Shown here piece after piece: positions 50,457 to 59,887 of a stretch of DNA of 64,000 nt (positions are counted from its first letter, which is position 1; each line of letters opens with the position of its first letter). Source of the stretch: DATBLY01 sp963705545 (lineage in GTDB: Bacteria; Actinomycetota; UBA4738; HRBIN12); the NCBI GenBank assembly GCA_963705545.1, contig CAVPJX010000002.1, positions 434,001 to 498,000 on the forward strand, written 5' to 3'. Both the position numbers and the translations under genes were made by a program. The notes beneath the pieces are model-generated. The model did not search any database. It worked only from the letters and a program-made list of their open reading frames with translations, and was not told where the DNA came from.

Positions 50457-51413
50457 ATGGACGTGACCGAGGAAGAGCTGCTCGAGGGGATCCGCCGCTC
50501 GCTCTCGGGCGCCACCGAGCCGGTACGTGTGGGCGTCGGGGATGATGCGGCGGTCGTCGCTCCGGGGGCCGGCGAGCTCGTCCTCACGACCGACGCCCTG
50601 GTCGAAGGGACACACTTCGACCTCGGCACGTGGTCGGCCCGCGATCTCGGGTACAAGGCGGTCGCCGTGAACGTCAGCGACATCGCGGCGATGGCGGCGA
50701 GCCCTCGATATGCGCTCGCGGCGCTCACGCTCTCGGACCGGGTGGACGCCGCGTTCGTGATGGAGCTGATCGGCGGGATGCGCGAGTGCGCCGACGAGCA
50801 TGCCCTCTGGATCGTGGGCGGGAACCTGTCCCGGGGGAGCGAGGTCGTCATCGCGGTGACGATCGTCGGCGAGGTCGCGCCGGGGCGCGCGGTGCGTCGC
50901 GACGGCGCCAGCGTCGGGGACGTGGTGGTCGTCACCGGAACCCTCGGTGGGGCCGCGGCGGGCCTCCGAGCGATGGCCGTCCGCGGGAACTGGACCGACG
51001 ACGAACGAGCCGCGATCCGGAACCTGGTGCGACCCACGCCCCGTGTCGGAGAGGCCGCGATCCTGGCGCGCGCGGGGGCGACGGCGATGATCGATGTCTC
51101 CGATGGCTTGGGTATCGACCTCGGCCGGTTGGCGCGGTCGAGCGGGGTCGGGGCTTCGATCCGACTCGCCGACGTCCCGGTGGCGCCGGCCGCGACGATG
51201 GACGACGCGATCGCCGGCGGTGAGGACTACGAGCTCCTGGCCACGGTGCCCTCCGCCGGAGCCGCCGATGCGGCCGGACGCGATATCGGAGAGACCTTCG
51301 GGGTCGCGTTGACGCAGATCGGGCGGATCGTGGAGGGGGCGGGCGTGACGGCCGTCGATGCCGCCGGCGCCGAACGGCTCCTGGGCTCCGCCGGATGGGA
51401 CCACTTCGCGTGA
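50457..51413 (+). CDS. thiL: Thiamine-monophosphate kinase
   Basis: 318 residues, PurM-like fold: VGVGDDAAVV (metal/ATP), LTTDALVEGTHFD, AVNVSDIAAMAASP, GGNLSRG, MIDVSDGLGIDL, GGEDYELL. Phosphorylates thiamine-P to thiamine-PP. GAGGAGG precedes the ATG. Stop overlaps the thiD start by GTGA. Confidence 0.95.
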   Translation: MDVTEEELLEGIRRSLSGATEPVRVGVGDDAAVVAPGAGELVLTTDALVEGTHFDLGTWSARDLGYKAVAVNVSDIAAMAASPRYALAALTLSDRVDAAFVMELIGGMRECADEHALWIVGGNLSRGSEVVIAVTIVGEVAPGRAVRRDGASVGDVVVVTGTLGGAAAGLRAMAVRGNWTDDERAAIRNLVRPTPRVGEAAILARAGATAMIDVSDGLGIDLGRLARSSGVGASIRLADVPVAPAATMDDAIAGGEDYELLATVPSAGAADAAGRDIGETFGVALTQIGRIVEGAGVTAVDAAGAERLLGSAGWDHFA

Positions 51414-52234
51414 TCCCCGCTCCTCGACCACGGGCACTGTCGATCGCCGGGTCGGACGCCGGCGGCGGGGCGGGCATCCAGGCGGACCTGAAGACCTTCA
51501 GCGCGCTCGGCGTCTACGGCATGACCGCGATCACCGCGGTGACGGTGCAGAACACGCAGGGCGTTTCGGACGTCGAGACGATCACGCCACGGATCGTGGC
51601 CGATCAGATCCGCGCCGTTGCCCTGGACATCGGCGTCGATGCGGCGAAGACCGGCATGCTGGCGAACGCAACGATCGTCGAGGCGGTCGCCGCGGCGCTC
51701 GAGGCGTGCGCCGTGCGGCCGCTCGTCGTGGATCCCGTGTCGGTCTCCAAGCACGGCCATCCCTTGCTGGCGGCCGACGCGCTCGCGTCGCTCCGCGATC
51801 GGATCGTGCCGCTGGCCACGCTCGTCACGCCGAACCTTCCCGAGGCCGCCGCGCTCACGGGGTCCGCCGTCGAGACCAGGGAGGACATGCGGCGGGCCGC
51901 CGATGCGATCCTGCGGCTGGGTGCGGGCGCGGTGTTGGTCAAGGGTGGCCATCTCCCGGGCGCCGGAGAGGCGGCGGATCTGTTCGCGGACGGTACCTCC
52001 GAGTCGTGGCTCGTGGCGCCGAGGATCGAGACGGCGAACACCCACGGCACCGGCTGCACGCTCTCGGCGGCGATCGCGGCGCACCTGGCACTCGGTGCCG
52101 ATCTGTTCGCGGCGGTCGAAGCCGGCAAGCGGTTCGTGACCGAGGCGATCCGCCACGCCCTGACGATCGGACACGGCATCGGTCCGGTCGACCCTCTCTG
52201 GTCGATCCCGCCGGCGCCCGACCAGAGGCGCTAG
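51410..52234 (+). CDS. thiD: Hydroxymethylpyrimidine (phosphate) kinase
   Basis: 274 residues, ribokinase fold: SIAGSDAGGGAGIQADLKTF, KTGMLANA, VVDPVSVSKHG, VLVKGGHL, and the anion hole NTHGTGCTLSAAIAA. Makes HMP-PP for thiamine. With thiL it forms a two-gene thiamine unit. Convergent 4-base overlap with the thioredoxin-like gene. Confidence 0.94.
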   Translation: MIPAPRPRALSIAGSDAGGGAGIQADLKTFSALGVYGMTAITAVTVQNTQGVSDVETITPRIVADQIRAVALDIGVDAAKTGMLANATIVEAVAAALEACAVRPLVVDPVSVSKHGHPLLAADALASLRDRIVPLATLVTPNLPEAAALTGSAVETREDMRRAADAILRLGAGAVLVKGGHLPGAGEAADLFADGTSESWLVAPRIETANTHGTGCTLSAAIAAHLALGADLFAAVEAGKRFVTEAIRHALTIGHGIGPVDPLWSIPPAPDQRR

Positions 52235-52770
52235 GCGCCGCTCGAAGCGTCGATCTCGGCGAGCCCCCGCTCGAGGGCCGTCGCGGACAGCTCACCGCGC
52301 ACCAGCTCGACCTGGGTCCCATCCGCGGCGTAGAAGGCCGTGAGCGGAGGACCGATCCCGCCGAGGTCGTTCATGACCGCCCCGGGCACGTCGAACAGGC
52401 TCGGGTACGGGACGTCGTGCTCGGCGATGAACCTTCGGGCGCCCGAGCGCGTGTCGAGCACGTCGATCCCGACGAACTGGATATCGGCGTGCTCCCGGGC
52501 GGCGTCGGCCAGGATCGGGATCTCCCGGCGGCACGGATCGCACCACGAGGCCCAGACGTTGACCACGAGCGGGGTGCCGGCGGAAGCCGCGAGCAGGTCG
52601 TCGAAGGCAGCGACGTCGACGGTCGGGAGCTCGTCCACCGTGGCGGGCAGACCGGCGCCCTCGGCGACGATCAGGGCCGGCTCGCCGGAGGGTGCGTCGC
52701 GGGGGTCCTCCGACGCGCACGCGATCAGCAGGATCAGCAGACCAGGGAGGAGCAGGTGTCGCCGGCGCAC
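52231..52770 (-). CDS. TlpA-like thioredoxin-fold lipoprotein
   Basis: 179 residues. Lipobox LIAC at the end of a hydrophobic leader (HLLLPGLLILLIAC), then a thioredoxin fold with VVNVWASWCDPCRREIP and a cis-Pro loop GIGPPLTAFY. Anchored outside the membrane, it probably reduces or oxidises extracytoplasmic cysteines, as in cytochrome c maturation. Confidence 0.88.
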   Translation of the reverse strand: MRRRHLLLPGLLILLIACASEDPRDAPSGEPALIVAEGAGLPATVDELPTVDVAAFDDLLAASAGTPLVVNVWASWCDPCRREIPILADAAREHADIQFVGIDVLDTRSGARRFIAEHDVPYPSLFDVPGAVMNDLGGIGPPLTAFYAADGTQVELVRGELSATALERGLAEIDASSGA

Positions 52771-52815
52771 GTTCCGGATGCTACGGGGGATCCACGCGAA
52801 CGGGGCGCGCGGCGG

Positions 52816-53022
52816 TCAGACGTGCTGGCGCTGCGGGACGCGGGTGACCTTGCCCCCCTTGATGCAGGAGGTGCACGCGTTGACGCGCCGCGGCGTTCCG
52901 TCGACGAGCGCCCGCACCCGCTGGATGTTCGGGTCCCAGCGGCGGTTGTTCCGCTTGTGCGAGTGCGTGACGGCCTTGCCGAAGAACGGCTTCTTCCCAC
53001 AGATATCGCAGACGGCTGCCAT
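52816..53022 (-). CDS. rpmB: Ribosomal protein L28 (zinc-binding form)
   Basis: 68 residues: MAAVCDICGKKPFFGKAVTH with C5-x2-C8 and a second pair in NACTSCIKGG, the C+ form that binds zinc. HKRNNRRWDPNIQRVRA is the family core. Faces left, ahead of the cyclase gene on the other strand. Confidence 0.96.
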   Translation of the reverse strand: MAAVCDICGKKPFFGKAVTHSHKRNNRRWDPNIQRVRALVDGTPRRVNACTSCIKGGKVTRVPQRQHV

Positions 53023-53142
53023 GGCCGGACCAGGGTAGCAGACGCCCTCGGGGGCCCGGGTCTCGCGTGCCGAGCACCGAGCCAGACGCCCGGCGTAGCG
53101 GCGGTCAGGCGAGCGTCCCTAGGAATGCTTCGCGTGCGTCCC

Positions 53143-53148
53143 TAGACT
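53143..53148 (+). promoter_or_regulatory. -10 box TAGACT of the cyclase gene
   Basis: TAGACT, 6 bases, then the GTG at 53155, the same leaderless spacing as at phr and carH. Confidence 0.6.
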
Positions 53149-53154
53149 CGCGGT

Positions 53155-56100
53155 GTGAGCGCCTGTTCCAATTGCGGAACAGAGAATCCTACGGCCGCAA
53201 GGTTCTGCGTCCGATGCGGCGCACCTCTCGCTGCCTGCGCGCAGTGCGGCGCGGAGCTCCCGTCGGAGGTGAACTTCTGTCCGGAATGCGGGCATCGCGT
53301 TGCGGAACCACTCTCGCCCGGCCAGGAACGCAAGCGGGTGACCGTCCTCGTCGCCGACGTCGCCGGCTCGACCGGACTCGGGGAGAGGCTCGATGCGGAG
53401 CGTTTCCGAGAGGTCCTGGACTCGTTCTTCGGCGCGATGCGTCGGGAGATCGAGGCTGAGGGCGGGACGGTGGAGAAGTTCATCGGCGACGCGGTCTTCG
53501 CGGTCTTCGGTGTACCGACCGCGCACGAGGACGACCCGACCCGGGCGCTCCGTGCAGCCTTGCGGATGCGAAGCGGTCTGGAACATCTGAACCGCTCTCT
53601 CGAGGATGCGCACGCGATCCGATTGGCGATGCGGATCGGGATCAACACGGGCGAAGTCGTGACTCTCGCGGCGCCCGATCCGCGAGAGGGCTTCGTCACC
53701 GGTGATGCGGCGAACGTCGCGGCGCGACTGGAGCAGGGCGCCGAGTCCGGCCAGATCCTGGTCGGGGAGCGCACGACGCGGGCGGCTCGAGGGATGGCCT
53801 TCAAGGATCTCGGTCCGCTGATGCTCAAGGGCAAGGAAGAGGCCGTTCGGGCCTTCGAACTGCTCGATGCGGACGTCGCCCAACCCGGCACGATCCGCCG
53901 AGACGAGGGTCGCCCCTACCGGACTCCCATGGTCGGCAGGGTCGGTGAGCTCACGATGTTGGAGAGCGTGTTCCAGCGGTGCGTCACCGATCGCCGCCCG
54001 CAACTCGTGACCATCTATGGCGACGCGGGCGTCGGGAAGACGAGACTGGTCGAGGAGTTCGGGAACCGGACCGCAGCCTCCCCCGAAGCGCCGTTCACGG
54101 TCAGCGGACGATGCCTTCCCTACGGCGAAGGCGTCACCTACTGGCCGCTCGGAGAGATCCTGAAGGGACACGCCGGGATCCTCGACACCGATCCCCCGGA
54201 CCTCGCGGTCCAGAAGGTCCGCAAGGTCGGGGACCGGTTGTTCGAGCCCGAGGTCTCCGCCGATCCGGCGCGGGCGAACGCTGCCCTCGCGTACACGATC
54301 GGCCTGGAGGACCCCGACATCTCGTTCTCGAGCGCCGACCCGCGTGAAGTGCGCGGCGAGCTCCACGCCGCATGGCGGTCCTTCTTCTCGGCCCTTGCCC
54401 GCTCGGGTGCGGTCACGGTGGTCATCGAGGACATCCACTGGGCAGATCCGGCCCTCCTGGACCTCCTCGAGGATCTGGCCGATCGCAGCGAAGGGCCACT
54501 GCTGTTCCTGTGCCCCGCCCGACCCGAGCTCACGGCCCGACGACCGGGATGGGGCGGCGGACGATGGAACCACTCGAGTCTCCTGCTCGAGCCGCTGTCC
54601 GCGACCGAGTCTGGAGAACTCCTCGATCTCCTCGTTGAGCGCGCGGCGGCGTCGGACGAACTCCGCTCGTTGATCCTCGAGCGAGCCGGCGGCAACCCCT
54701 TCTTCCTGGAAGAGATCGTGCAGCGCCTGATGGATGAGCCCGCGGGGATCGAGCAGCTCGACATCCCCGACACCGTTCAGGGCGTGCTAGCCGCGCGGAT
54801 CGACCTGCTCAGCCCTCTCGAGAAGCGCGTCCTGCAATCGGCATCGGTCGTCGGACGCATCTTCTGGAACGGCGCCGTGCGATCTCTACTCGAGCCGGAT
54901 CCGGGGCTGGTCGAGCTCGAGGAGGTTCTCTGGCGTCTCGAGGATCGGGGGTTGGTCCACGCGAGGATCGGCTCGACGATCGTCGGAGAGCGCGAGTTCC
55001 TCTTCCGGCACATCCTCACGAGGGACGTCGCGTACGAGAGTCTCCCCCGACGGGATCGCGCACGGGCACACGCTCGTGTCGCGGAGTGGATCGAGCGGCA
55101 GACGCAGGAGCGAGACCGCGAGTACGCCGAACTGCTCGCGCATCACTATGAGGAGGCGCACCGGGCGACCCAGGCCGAGGCCCGAACCGATCCGGACGAG
55201 TCGGAACGGCTGCGCGAGCGCGCGTTCCGCTTTTCGCTGCTGGCCGCCAACGAGGCAGGGAGCAAGCTCGCGCTGGGGCAGGCGGAGCGATTCGCCGAGA
55301 CCGCCCTCTCGCTCGCGGAGGGGGGACTCGAGCGCGCCCGCGCTCTCGAGACGCTCGGGATCACGTGCTTCCACAACTACGAGGGAGACCGGGCATGGCG
55401 ATGCTTCAAGGAGGCGATCGACCTCCTGATGGATCAGCCGGGGGGGTCCGAAGGCTCCATCTCGCGGCCGCTGGCGAGTCTATGCGCGGTGGCGCTCGGG
55501 ATGGTGACCCGGGCGCCGGGAACGATGCGCCATCGGGTTTCGCGAGCGGAGGGGTTGCGTTACCTCGAGATCGGCCTGGCCGCAGCGGGAGCCACCGACA
55601 GCGAGGAGCGCGCAAGGCTCCTCATCGCCGGCTCGTTCGCACCGGATTCGCTCCGCGAGGGTCCGACCGATGAAGACGAGCTGGAGCAGGCGATCAGGAC
55701 CGGCGAGGAGGCGGCCGCGATGGCCGAGCGGTTGGAGCGGGTCGACCTGGAGTCAGCGGCGCTCGATGGGATCGCGTCCGCCTATCAATCGCTGGGGCGC
55801 TACGGCGCGATGGAAGGGTCGATCCGACGACGCCTCGAGCTCGCGCCCAAGCTGAGCGATCCCTACGAGGTTGGGGATATCCACGCCATGGCCGCGTGGT
55901 GGGCGTTGAACACCGGCCGCTACCGTGAGTCGGAGGAGCTGGCCAGCCGGGGCTTCACCGAGGCGATGCCCGAGTCGCCGATCCAAGGTCTCTACTGCCT
56001 CGATTTCCGCACGGCGGCGCGCTTCCGGCTGGGGGACTGGGACGGTGTGTTGGCCGACGTCGAGCTCGCGGAGGAGATCCTCGGTGACCGGCGCGACACA

Positions 56101-56733
56101 CCGCCCGGGTTCGCGCCGATGCACCTGGCCATCGCAGCGTTCATCCACGACGCGATGGGCGATCGAGGGACCGCCCGTCGGTACCTTCAGCTGGTGCGCT
56201 GGCTCGAGGAAGAAGAGGAGCGACTCGATCCGGTCCTCTCCCTGTGGCAAGCGCGGTTGCTTGCTCGACGAGGGGCTCACGGGGAAGCTCGGACCTTGCT
56301 CGAACGCCCGGCGCTCGCCGAGGACCGGCGTGGGCGAGATGAGATCCTCGAGGCGTGGTGCGAGGTGATCGCCGAGCAAGGAGCCTGGGACGAAGCCCCC
56401 GAGCTGGTCCGACGAGCGGCGCGCCATGCCTCCTGGGCGGGTGAGCCACCCCTCGCCCTGTACGCGACGCGCCTCGAGGGTCGAGCGGCCGCCGCGCAAG
56501 GGGCACCGGAGCGAGCCATCGAACTGCTGGGATCGGCCGTGGATGGGTTCACCGCGCTCGGGGCTGTGTGGGAGGCGGCGGTCACCGGACTCGACCTGGC
56601 CGGCGAGCTGATGCGGACTGGGGAGGACCAGCGCGCACGGGCCATGGCTGAGGAGGCCGCTCGCGTGTTCGACCGGCTGGGATCGGTGAGGGAGCTCAGC
56701 CGTGCCGACGAACTGCTCGGTCGATCGGCTTGA
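53155..56733 (+). CDS. Class III adenylate cyclase with AAA ATPase and TPR region
   Basis: 1192 residues. Double zinc ribbon at 4-45 (C4/C7/C18/C21 and C28/C31/C42/C45). Cyclase domain about 60-240 with metal aspartates D68 and D112, EKFIGD (the Lys usual for ATP specificity) and GDAANVAARL. AAA/NACHT-like ATPase from about 255 (GRVGELTMLESVF, Walker A GDAGVGKT, VVIEDIHWADP). The C-terminal 500 residues are helical TPR-like. Such proteins couple signal input to cAMP synthesis or work as LuxR-like sensors. Long single frame without shifts. Confidence 0.9.
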   Translation: MSACSNCGTENPTAARFCVRCGAPLAACAQCGAELPSEVNFCPECGHRVAEPLSPGQERKRVTVLVADVAGSTGLGERLDAERFREVLDSFFGAMRREIEAEGGTVEKFIGDAVFAVFGVPTAHEDDPTRALRAALRMRSGLEHLNRSLEDAHAIRLAMRIGINTGEVVTLAAPDPREGFVTGDAANVAARLEQGAESGQILVGERTTRAARGMAFKDLGPLMLKGKEEAVRAFELLDADVAQPGTIRRDEGRPYRTPMVGRVGELTMLESVFQRCVTDRRPQLVTIYGDAGVGKTRLVEEFGNRTAASPEAPFTVSGRCLPYGEGVTYWPLGEILKGHAGILDTDPPDLAVQKVRKVGDRLFEPEVSADPARANAALAYTIGLEDPDISFSSADPREVRGELHAAWRSFFSALARSGAVTVVIEDIHWADPALLDLLEDLADRSEGPLLFLCPARPELTARRPGWGGGRWNHSSLLLEPLSATESGELLDLLVERAAASDELRSLILERAGGNPFFLEEIVQRLMDEPAGIEQLDIPDTVQGVLAARIDLLSPLEKRVLQSASVVGRIFWNGAVRSLLEPDPGLVELEEVLWRLEDRGLVHARIGSTIVGEREFLFRHILTRDVAYESLPRRDRARAHARVAEWIERQTQERDREYAELLAHHYEEAHRATQAEARTDPDESERLRERAFRFSLLAANEAGSKLALGQAERFAETALSLAEGGLERARALETLGITCFHNYEGDRAWRCFKEAIDLLMDQPGGSEGSISRPLASLCAVALGMVTRAPGTMRHRVSRAEGLRYLEIGLAAAGATDSEERARLLIAGSFAPDSLREGPTDEDELEQAIRTGEEAAAMAERLERVDLESAALDGIASAYQSLGRYGAMEGSIRRRLELAPKLSDPYEVGDIHAMAAWWALNTGRYRESEELASRGFTEAMPESPIQGLYCLDFRTAARFRLGDWDGVLADVELAEEILGDRRDTPPGFAPMHLAIAAFIHDAMGDRGTARRYLQLVRWLEEEEERLDPVLSLWQARLLARRGAHGEARTLLERPALAEDRRGRDEILEAWCEVIAEQGAWDEAPELVRRAARHASWAGEPPLALYATRLEGRAAAAQGAPERAIELLGSAVDGFTALGAVWEAAVTGLDLAGELMRTGEDQRARAMAEEAARVFDRLGSVRELSRADELLGRSA

Positions 56734-56741
56734 TGGCGCCC

Positions 56742-57305
56742 CTAGCCCGCTGACGAGACCCTGTGCTCATCCGGTGCGTTCGTGCTCGTCGACACGTAGT
56801 CGATCACGCGGAGCGACACCGTCCGTTCCACGCCCTCGATCCTACGGATGTTGAGGATCTTCGTTGCGAGCGTCTCCTCATCATCGGCGACGACGCACGC
56901 GAGGATGTCGAAGTCGCCGACCACCGCGTCTGCTTCGACGCCGCCGTCCGAGTCAGAGCCGATCGCCTCTTCGATCGCATCCATCAGATCGTTCGGGTCG
57001 ACGACGCTCACGTCGATCCTGACGAGAGCGGTGTGCGCGAGGTACGTGCTCCTCCGGACCTTGGCTTGGCCCGGGCCGAGCCGGAGCGCGTTCGGCGGGT
57101 CGTCCGACCCTCCAGCACCGGGCAACGAGTCCAGTCGGTCATCCAGTTGGACGATCGCATCGAAGTCGACGACCTGGAAGATCTTGTAAGGCCCGGTCAC
57201 CGAGGCCACGTACCGGAGCCCGATCGCGGGCATGGTCCCCGCTGCTCGGATCTTCCGCACCACCTTGTAGTTCCCCTTGGGATCGAACACGAACGCGGTG
57301 TCCAT
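56742..57305 (-). CDS. Lrp/AsnC ligand-binding protein with two RAM-like domains
   Basis: 187 residues from the ATG at 57305, preceded by GGAGGGGGG. First half MDTAFVFDPKGNYKVVRKIRA...VTGPYKIFQVVDFD and second half HTALVRIDVSVVDPNDLMDAI...VVGDFDILACVVADDEETLATKIL each have the RAM pattern; there is no DNA-binding domain. Its end faces the end of the cyclase gene, 8 bases apart. May sense an amino acid; function unknown. Confidence 0.72.
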   Translation of the reverse strand: MDTAFVFDPKGNYKVVRKIRAAGTMPAIGLRYVASVTGPYKIFQVVDFDAIVQLDDRLDSLPGAGGSDDPPNALRLGPGQAKVRRSTYLAHTALVRIDVSVVDPNDLMDAIEEAIGSDSDGGVEADAVVGDFDILACVVADDEETLATKILNIRRIEGVERTVSLRVIDYVSTSTNAPDEHRVSSAG

Positions 57306-57440
57306 ACCAACCCCCCTCCGGAGCGAGACCCTAGTTGACGCCCTTTCGACACAGATGGCAACCGCGTCGAGCTCCACCCGGAGTGACCCTCGACCATCGC
57401 TGGCACCTCGCGTCCTCGAGGGCGGCGCGGCCATGCCTCG

Positions 57441-57488
57441 CACGAGGGAGCGCGGTCAGAGACCCACGAGGGAGCGCGGTCAGAGACC
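57441..57488. repeat. 24-bp perfect tandem duplication
   Basis: The unit begins CACGAGGGAGCGCGGTCAGA and occurs twice, 57441-57464 and 57465-57488, in the divergent region between the two-domain RAM gene and recG. Possibly a slipped duplication; it could also double a binding site. Confidence 0.75.
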
Positions 57489-57626
57489 CAGGAATGCGCC
57501 GCGGGCCGCAACCGCGCCGTGATCCACCTCTCCGTTGAAGGACAAGAGGGCTTCCGACCTGGGCCCCTCTGGTGGGCGCCGATGGACTGGAACCTCTCGG
57601 TGGTAGAACCCGAGGATGGTGTCTCG

Positions 57627-59825
57627 ATGTCGCTGACCCTCGATGCCCCGGTGGTCGAGATCGACCGCCGACTCGCCATGCGCCGGACGGGCGGCCGAAC
57701 CAAGGGACCCGAGGCCCACGTCGTCCTCGCCGATGCCCTCGGGATCGACTCGGTGCGCGACCTCCTGGAGCACTACCCGCGGCGATACATCGACCGGTCG
57801 AAGGTGGAGACCATCCGAACGCTCAAGATCGGGCAGTACGCCACGGTGATCGCCCGCGTGCACAAGGTCTTCAAGCGCCAGACCCGCCGGCATCAGACGA
57901 TGGTGACGGTCACGCTCGGCGACGGCACCGGCTACCTCGATCTCACGTTCTTCAACCAACCCTGGACCGCGGGTCAGTACCGAGAGGGTCAGGAGTTGGC
58001 CGTGTCCGGCGTGGTCACGAGGTACCGCGGCCGCCTCCAGCTCGCGAAGCAGGAGGTCGAGCTCCTGCGGGGCGACGACGCCGACCTGATCCACACCGGA
58101 CGCATCACACCGGTCCACCCGGCCTCCGAGGGCATCGCACCCCGGACGATCCGGGAGCTGATCCATCGCGCCCTCGAGCGCCTGCCGGCGATCGACGATC
58201 CCTTGCCGCGCGAGCTGGTCGCGGCCGAGGACCTCGAGCCGTTCGATCCCGCGATCCGCGCGATCCACTTCCCCGACGATCCCGAACAGCTCGCCCGGGC
58301 CCGGCAGCGGCTGAAGTTCGACGAGCTGTTCACGCTGGAGCTGGGGGTGGCGTTCCGCAAGCACCGGGTCACTTCCGAGCAGACCGGGATCGCGCATCGT
58401 CCGGACAACCCGCTCACGCGGGCGCTCGATGCCGCGCTGCCGTTCGTACCGACGGCCGCGCAGCGGCGGGCGACCGATGCGGTTGACCGGGCGATGGAAG
58501 CGCCGCGGCCGATGAACGTCCTGCTCCAGGGGGACGTCGGTGCGGGCAAGACGCTCATCGCGGTCCGCGCCGCCCTGGCCGCGATCGGTTCCGGACATCA
58601 GGCGGCGATCATGGCGCCGACCGAGGTGCTCGCGGGGCAGCACGCGATCTCCGTGTCCGCGCTCCTCGCCCCGATCGGCGGGATGCCGTACCTCGAGCTC
58701 GCGGCTCCCGACGACGGGCAGGCATCGCTGTTGGACGAGTCAGCGCTCCCCGGCGACGAGGCGCAGATCACGTGGGCCCTGCTCACGTCCGCCGTCACCG
58801 GGAAGGACCGCACGCGCATCCTGGCGGGCCTCGCGGACGGCGGCGTCGACCTCGTGATCGGAACCCACGCGCTCGTGCAGGAGGCGGTGACGTTCCGCGA
58901 CCTGTCCCTGGCGGTGATCGACGAGCAGCACCGCTTCGGCCTGCATCAGCGGATGGCCCTGAAGGGGAAGGGCCCGGAGCCCGACGTGCTGATCATGACC
59001 GCGACCCCGATCCCGCGGACGCTAGCGCTGACCTACTACGGCGACCTGGACGTCGTGATCCTCGACGAGCTCCCGTCCGGCCGCCGCCCCGTGACGACGG
59101 TCGCCGCCCGGACCGAGGCGGATCGGGACGCGGCGTACGAGCTCGTCCGTGGCGAGGTGGCGGGGGGACGACAGGCGTTCGTCGTGTGCGCCGCGATCGA
59201 CGAAACGAACCGGGCCGAGGTGAAGGCGGCCGAGGCCGAGGCCGAGCGGCTGGCCGCCGACGTGTTCCCCGACCTCCGGGTCGACCTGCTGCACGGACGG
59301 ATCCGGCCGAAGGAGAAGGCCGCGGTCATGGACCGGTTCCGCGGCGGGGTGACGGACATCCTCATCTCGACGACGGTCATCGAGGTGGGAGTGGACGTTC
59401 CGAACGCAACCGTGATGCTCGTGGAGAACGCCGAGCGCTTCGGCCTGGCTCAGCTGCACCAGCTCCGGGGCCGGATCGGTCGCGGAGCGCACGCCGGCAC
59501 CTGCGTGCTCTTCGACGGCTCCGACGGGGAGAACCTGGAGGCCGAGGCCCGGATCGACGCGATGGTGCGCACCGCCGACGGCTTCGAGCTGGCGGACGAG
59601 GATCTCCGGCTCCGGGGGGAGGGGACCCTCTTCGACGTCCGGCAGTCGGGGATGCCCGACCTGAAGCTCGTGCGCCTGGCGGAGGACCTCGACCTCGTGC
59701 GGCGCGCTCGGGAGCGGGCGTTCGACCTGATCGCGGGCGATCCACGGCTGGAGGGCCACCCCGACCTGCTGGCCGGCCTCCGCGACCGGTTCGCGGGGTC
59801 GATCGAGTGGCTGTTCAGCTCCTAG
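57627..59825 (+). CDS. recG: ATP-dependent DNA helicase RecG
   Basis: 732 residues. N-terminal wedge/OB part (GIDSVRDLLEHYPRRYIDRS, VTVTLGDGTGYLDLTFFNQPW), Walker A GDVGAGKT, DEQH box in VIDEQHRFG, TATPIPRTLALTYYGDLD, and HQLRGRIGRG. It remodels stalled forks and Holliday junctions. ATGs at 57519 and 57582 are alternative starts; 57627 gives the usual length. The usual actinobacterial order recG-rsmD-coaD is interrupted here only by a response regulator. Confidence 0.93.
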   Translation: MSLTLDAPVVEIDRRLAMRRTGGRTKGPEAHVVLADALGIDSVRDLLEHYPRRYIDRSKVETIRTLKIGQYATVIARVHKVFKRQTRRHQTMVTVTLGDGTGYLDLTFFNQPWTAGQYREGQELAVSGVVTRYRGRLQLAKQEVELLRGDDADLIHTGRITPVHPASEGIAPRTIRELIHRALERLPAIDDPLPRELVAAEDLEPFDPAIRAIHFPDDPEQLARARQRLKFDELFTLELGVAFRKHRVTSEQTGIAHRPDNPLTRALDAALPFVPTAAQRRATDAVDRAMEAPRPMNVLLQGDVGAGKTLIAVRAALAAIGSGHQAAIMAPTEVLAGQHAISVSALLAPIGGMPYLELAAPDDGQASLLDESALPGDEAQITWALLTSAVTGKDRTRILAGLADGGVDLVIGTHALVQEAVTFRDLSLAVIDEQHRFGLHQRMALKGKGPEPDVLIMTATPIPRTLALTYYGDLDVVILDELPSGRRPVTTVAARTEADRDAAYELVRGEVAGGRQAFVVCAAIDETNRAEVKAAEAEAERLAADVFPDLRVDLLHGRIRPKEKAAVMDRFRGGVTDILISTTVIEVGVDVPNATVMLVENAERFGLAQLHQLRGRIGRGAHAGTCVLFDGSDGENLEAEARIDAMVRTADGFELADEDLRLRGEGTLFDVRQSGMPDLKLVRLAEDLDLVRRARERAFDLIAGDPRLEGHPDLLAGLRDRFAGSIEWLFSS

Positions 59826-59875
59826 CCCGGACGGAGAAGGCTCCCGTCGTGCTTCACTCGGGGTTGCATCGGAAC

Positions 59876-59881
59876 GATAAT
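59876..59881 (+). promoter_or_regulatory. -10 box GATAAT of the response-regulator gene
   Basis: GATAAT, 6 bases, then the GTG at 59888. A fair -35 (TTCACT) lies 17 bases upstream. Confidence 0.6.
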
Positions 59882-59887
59882 CCTGGC

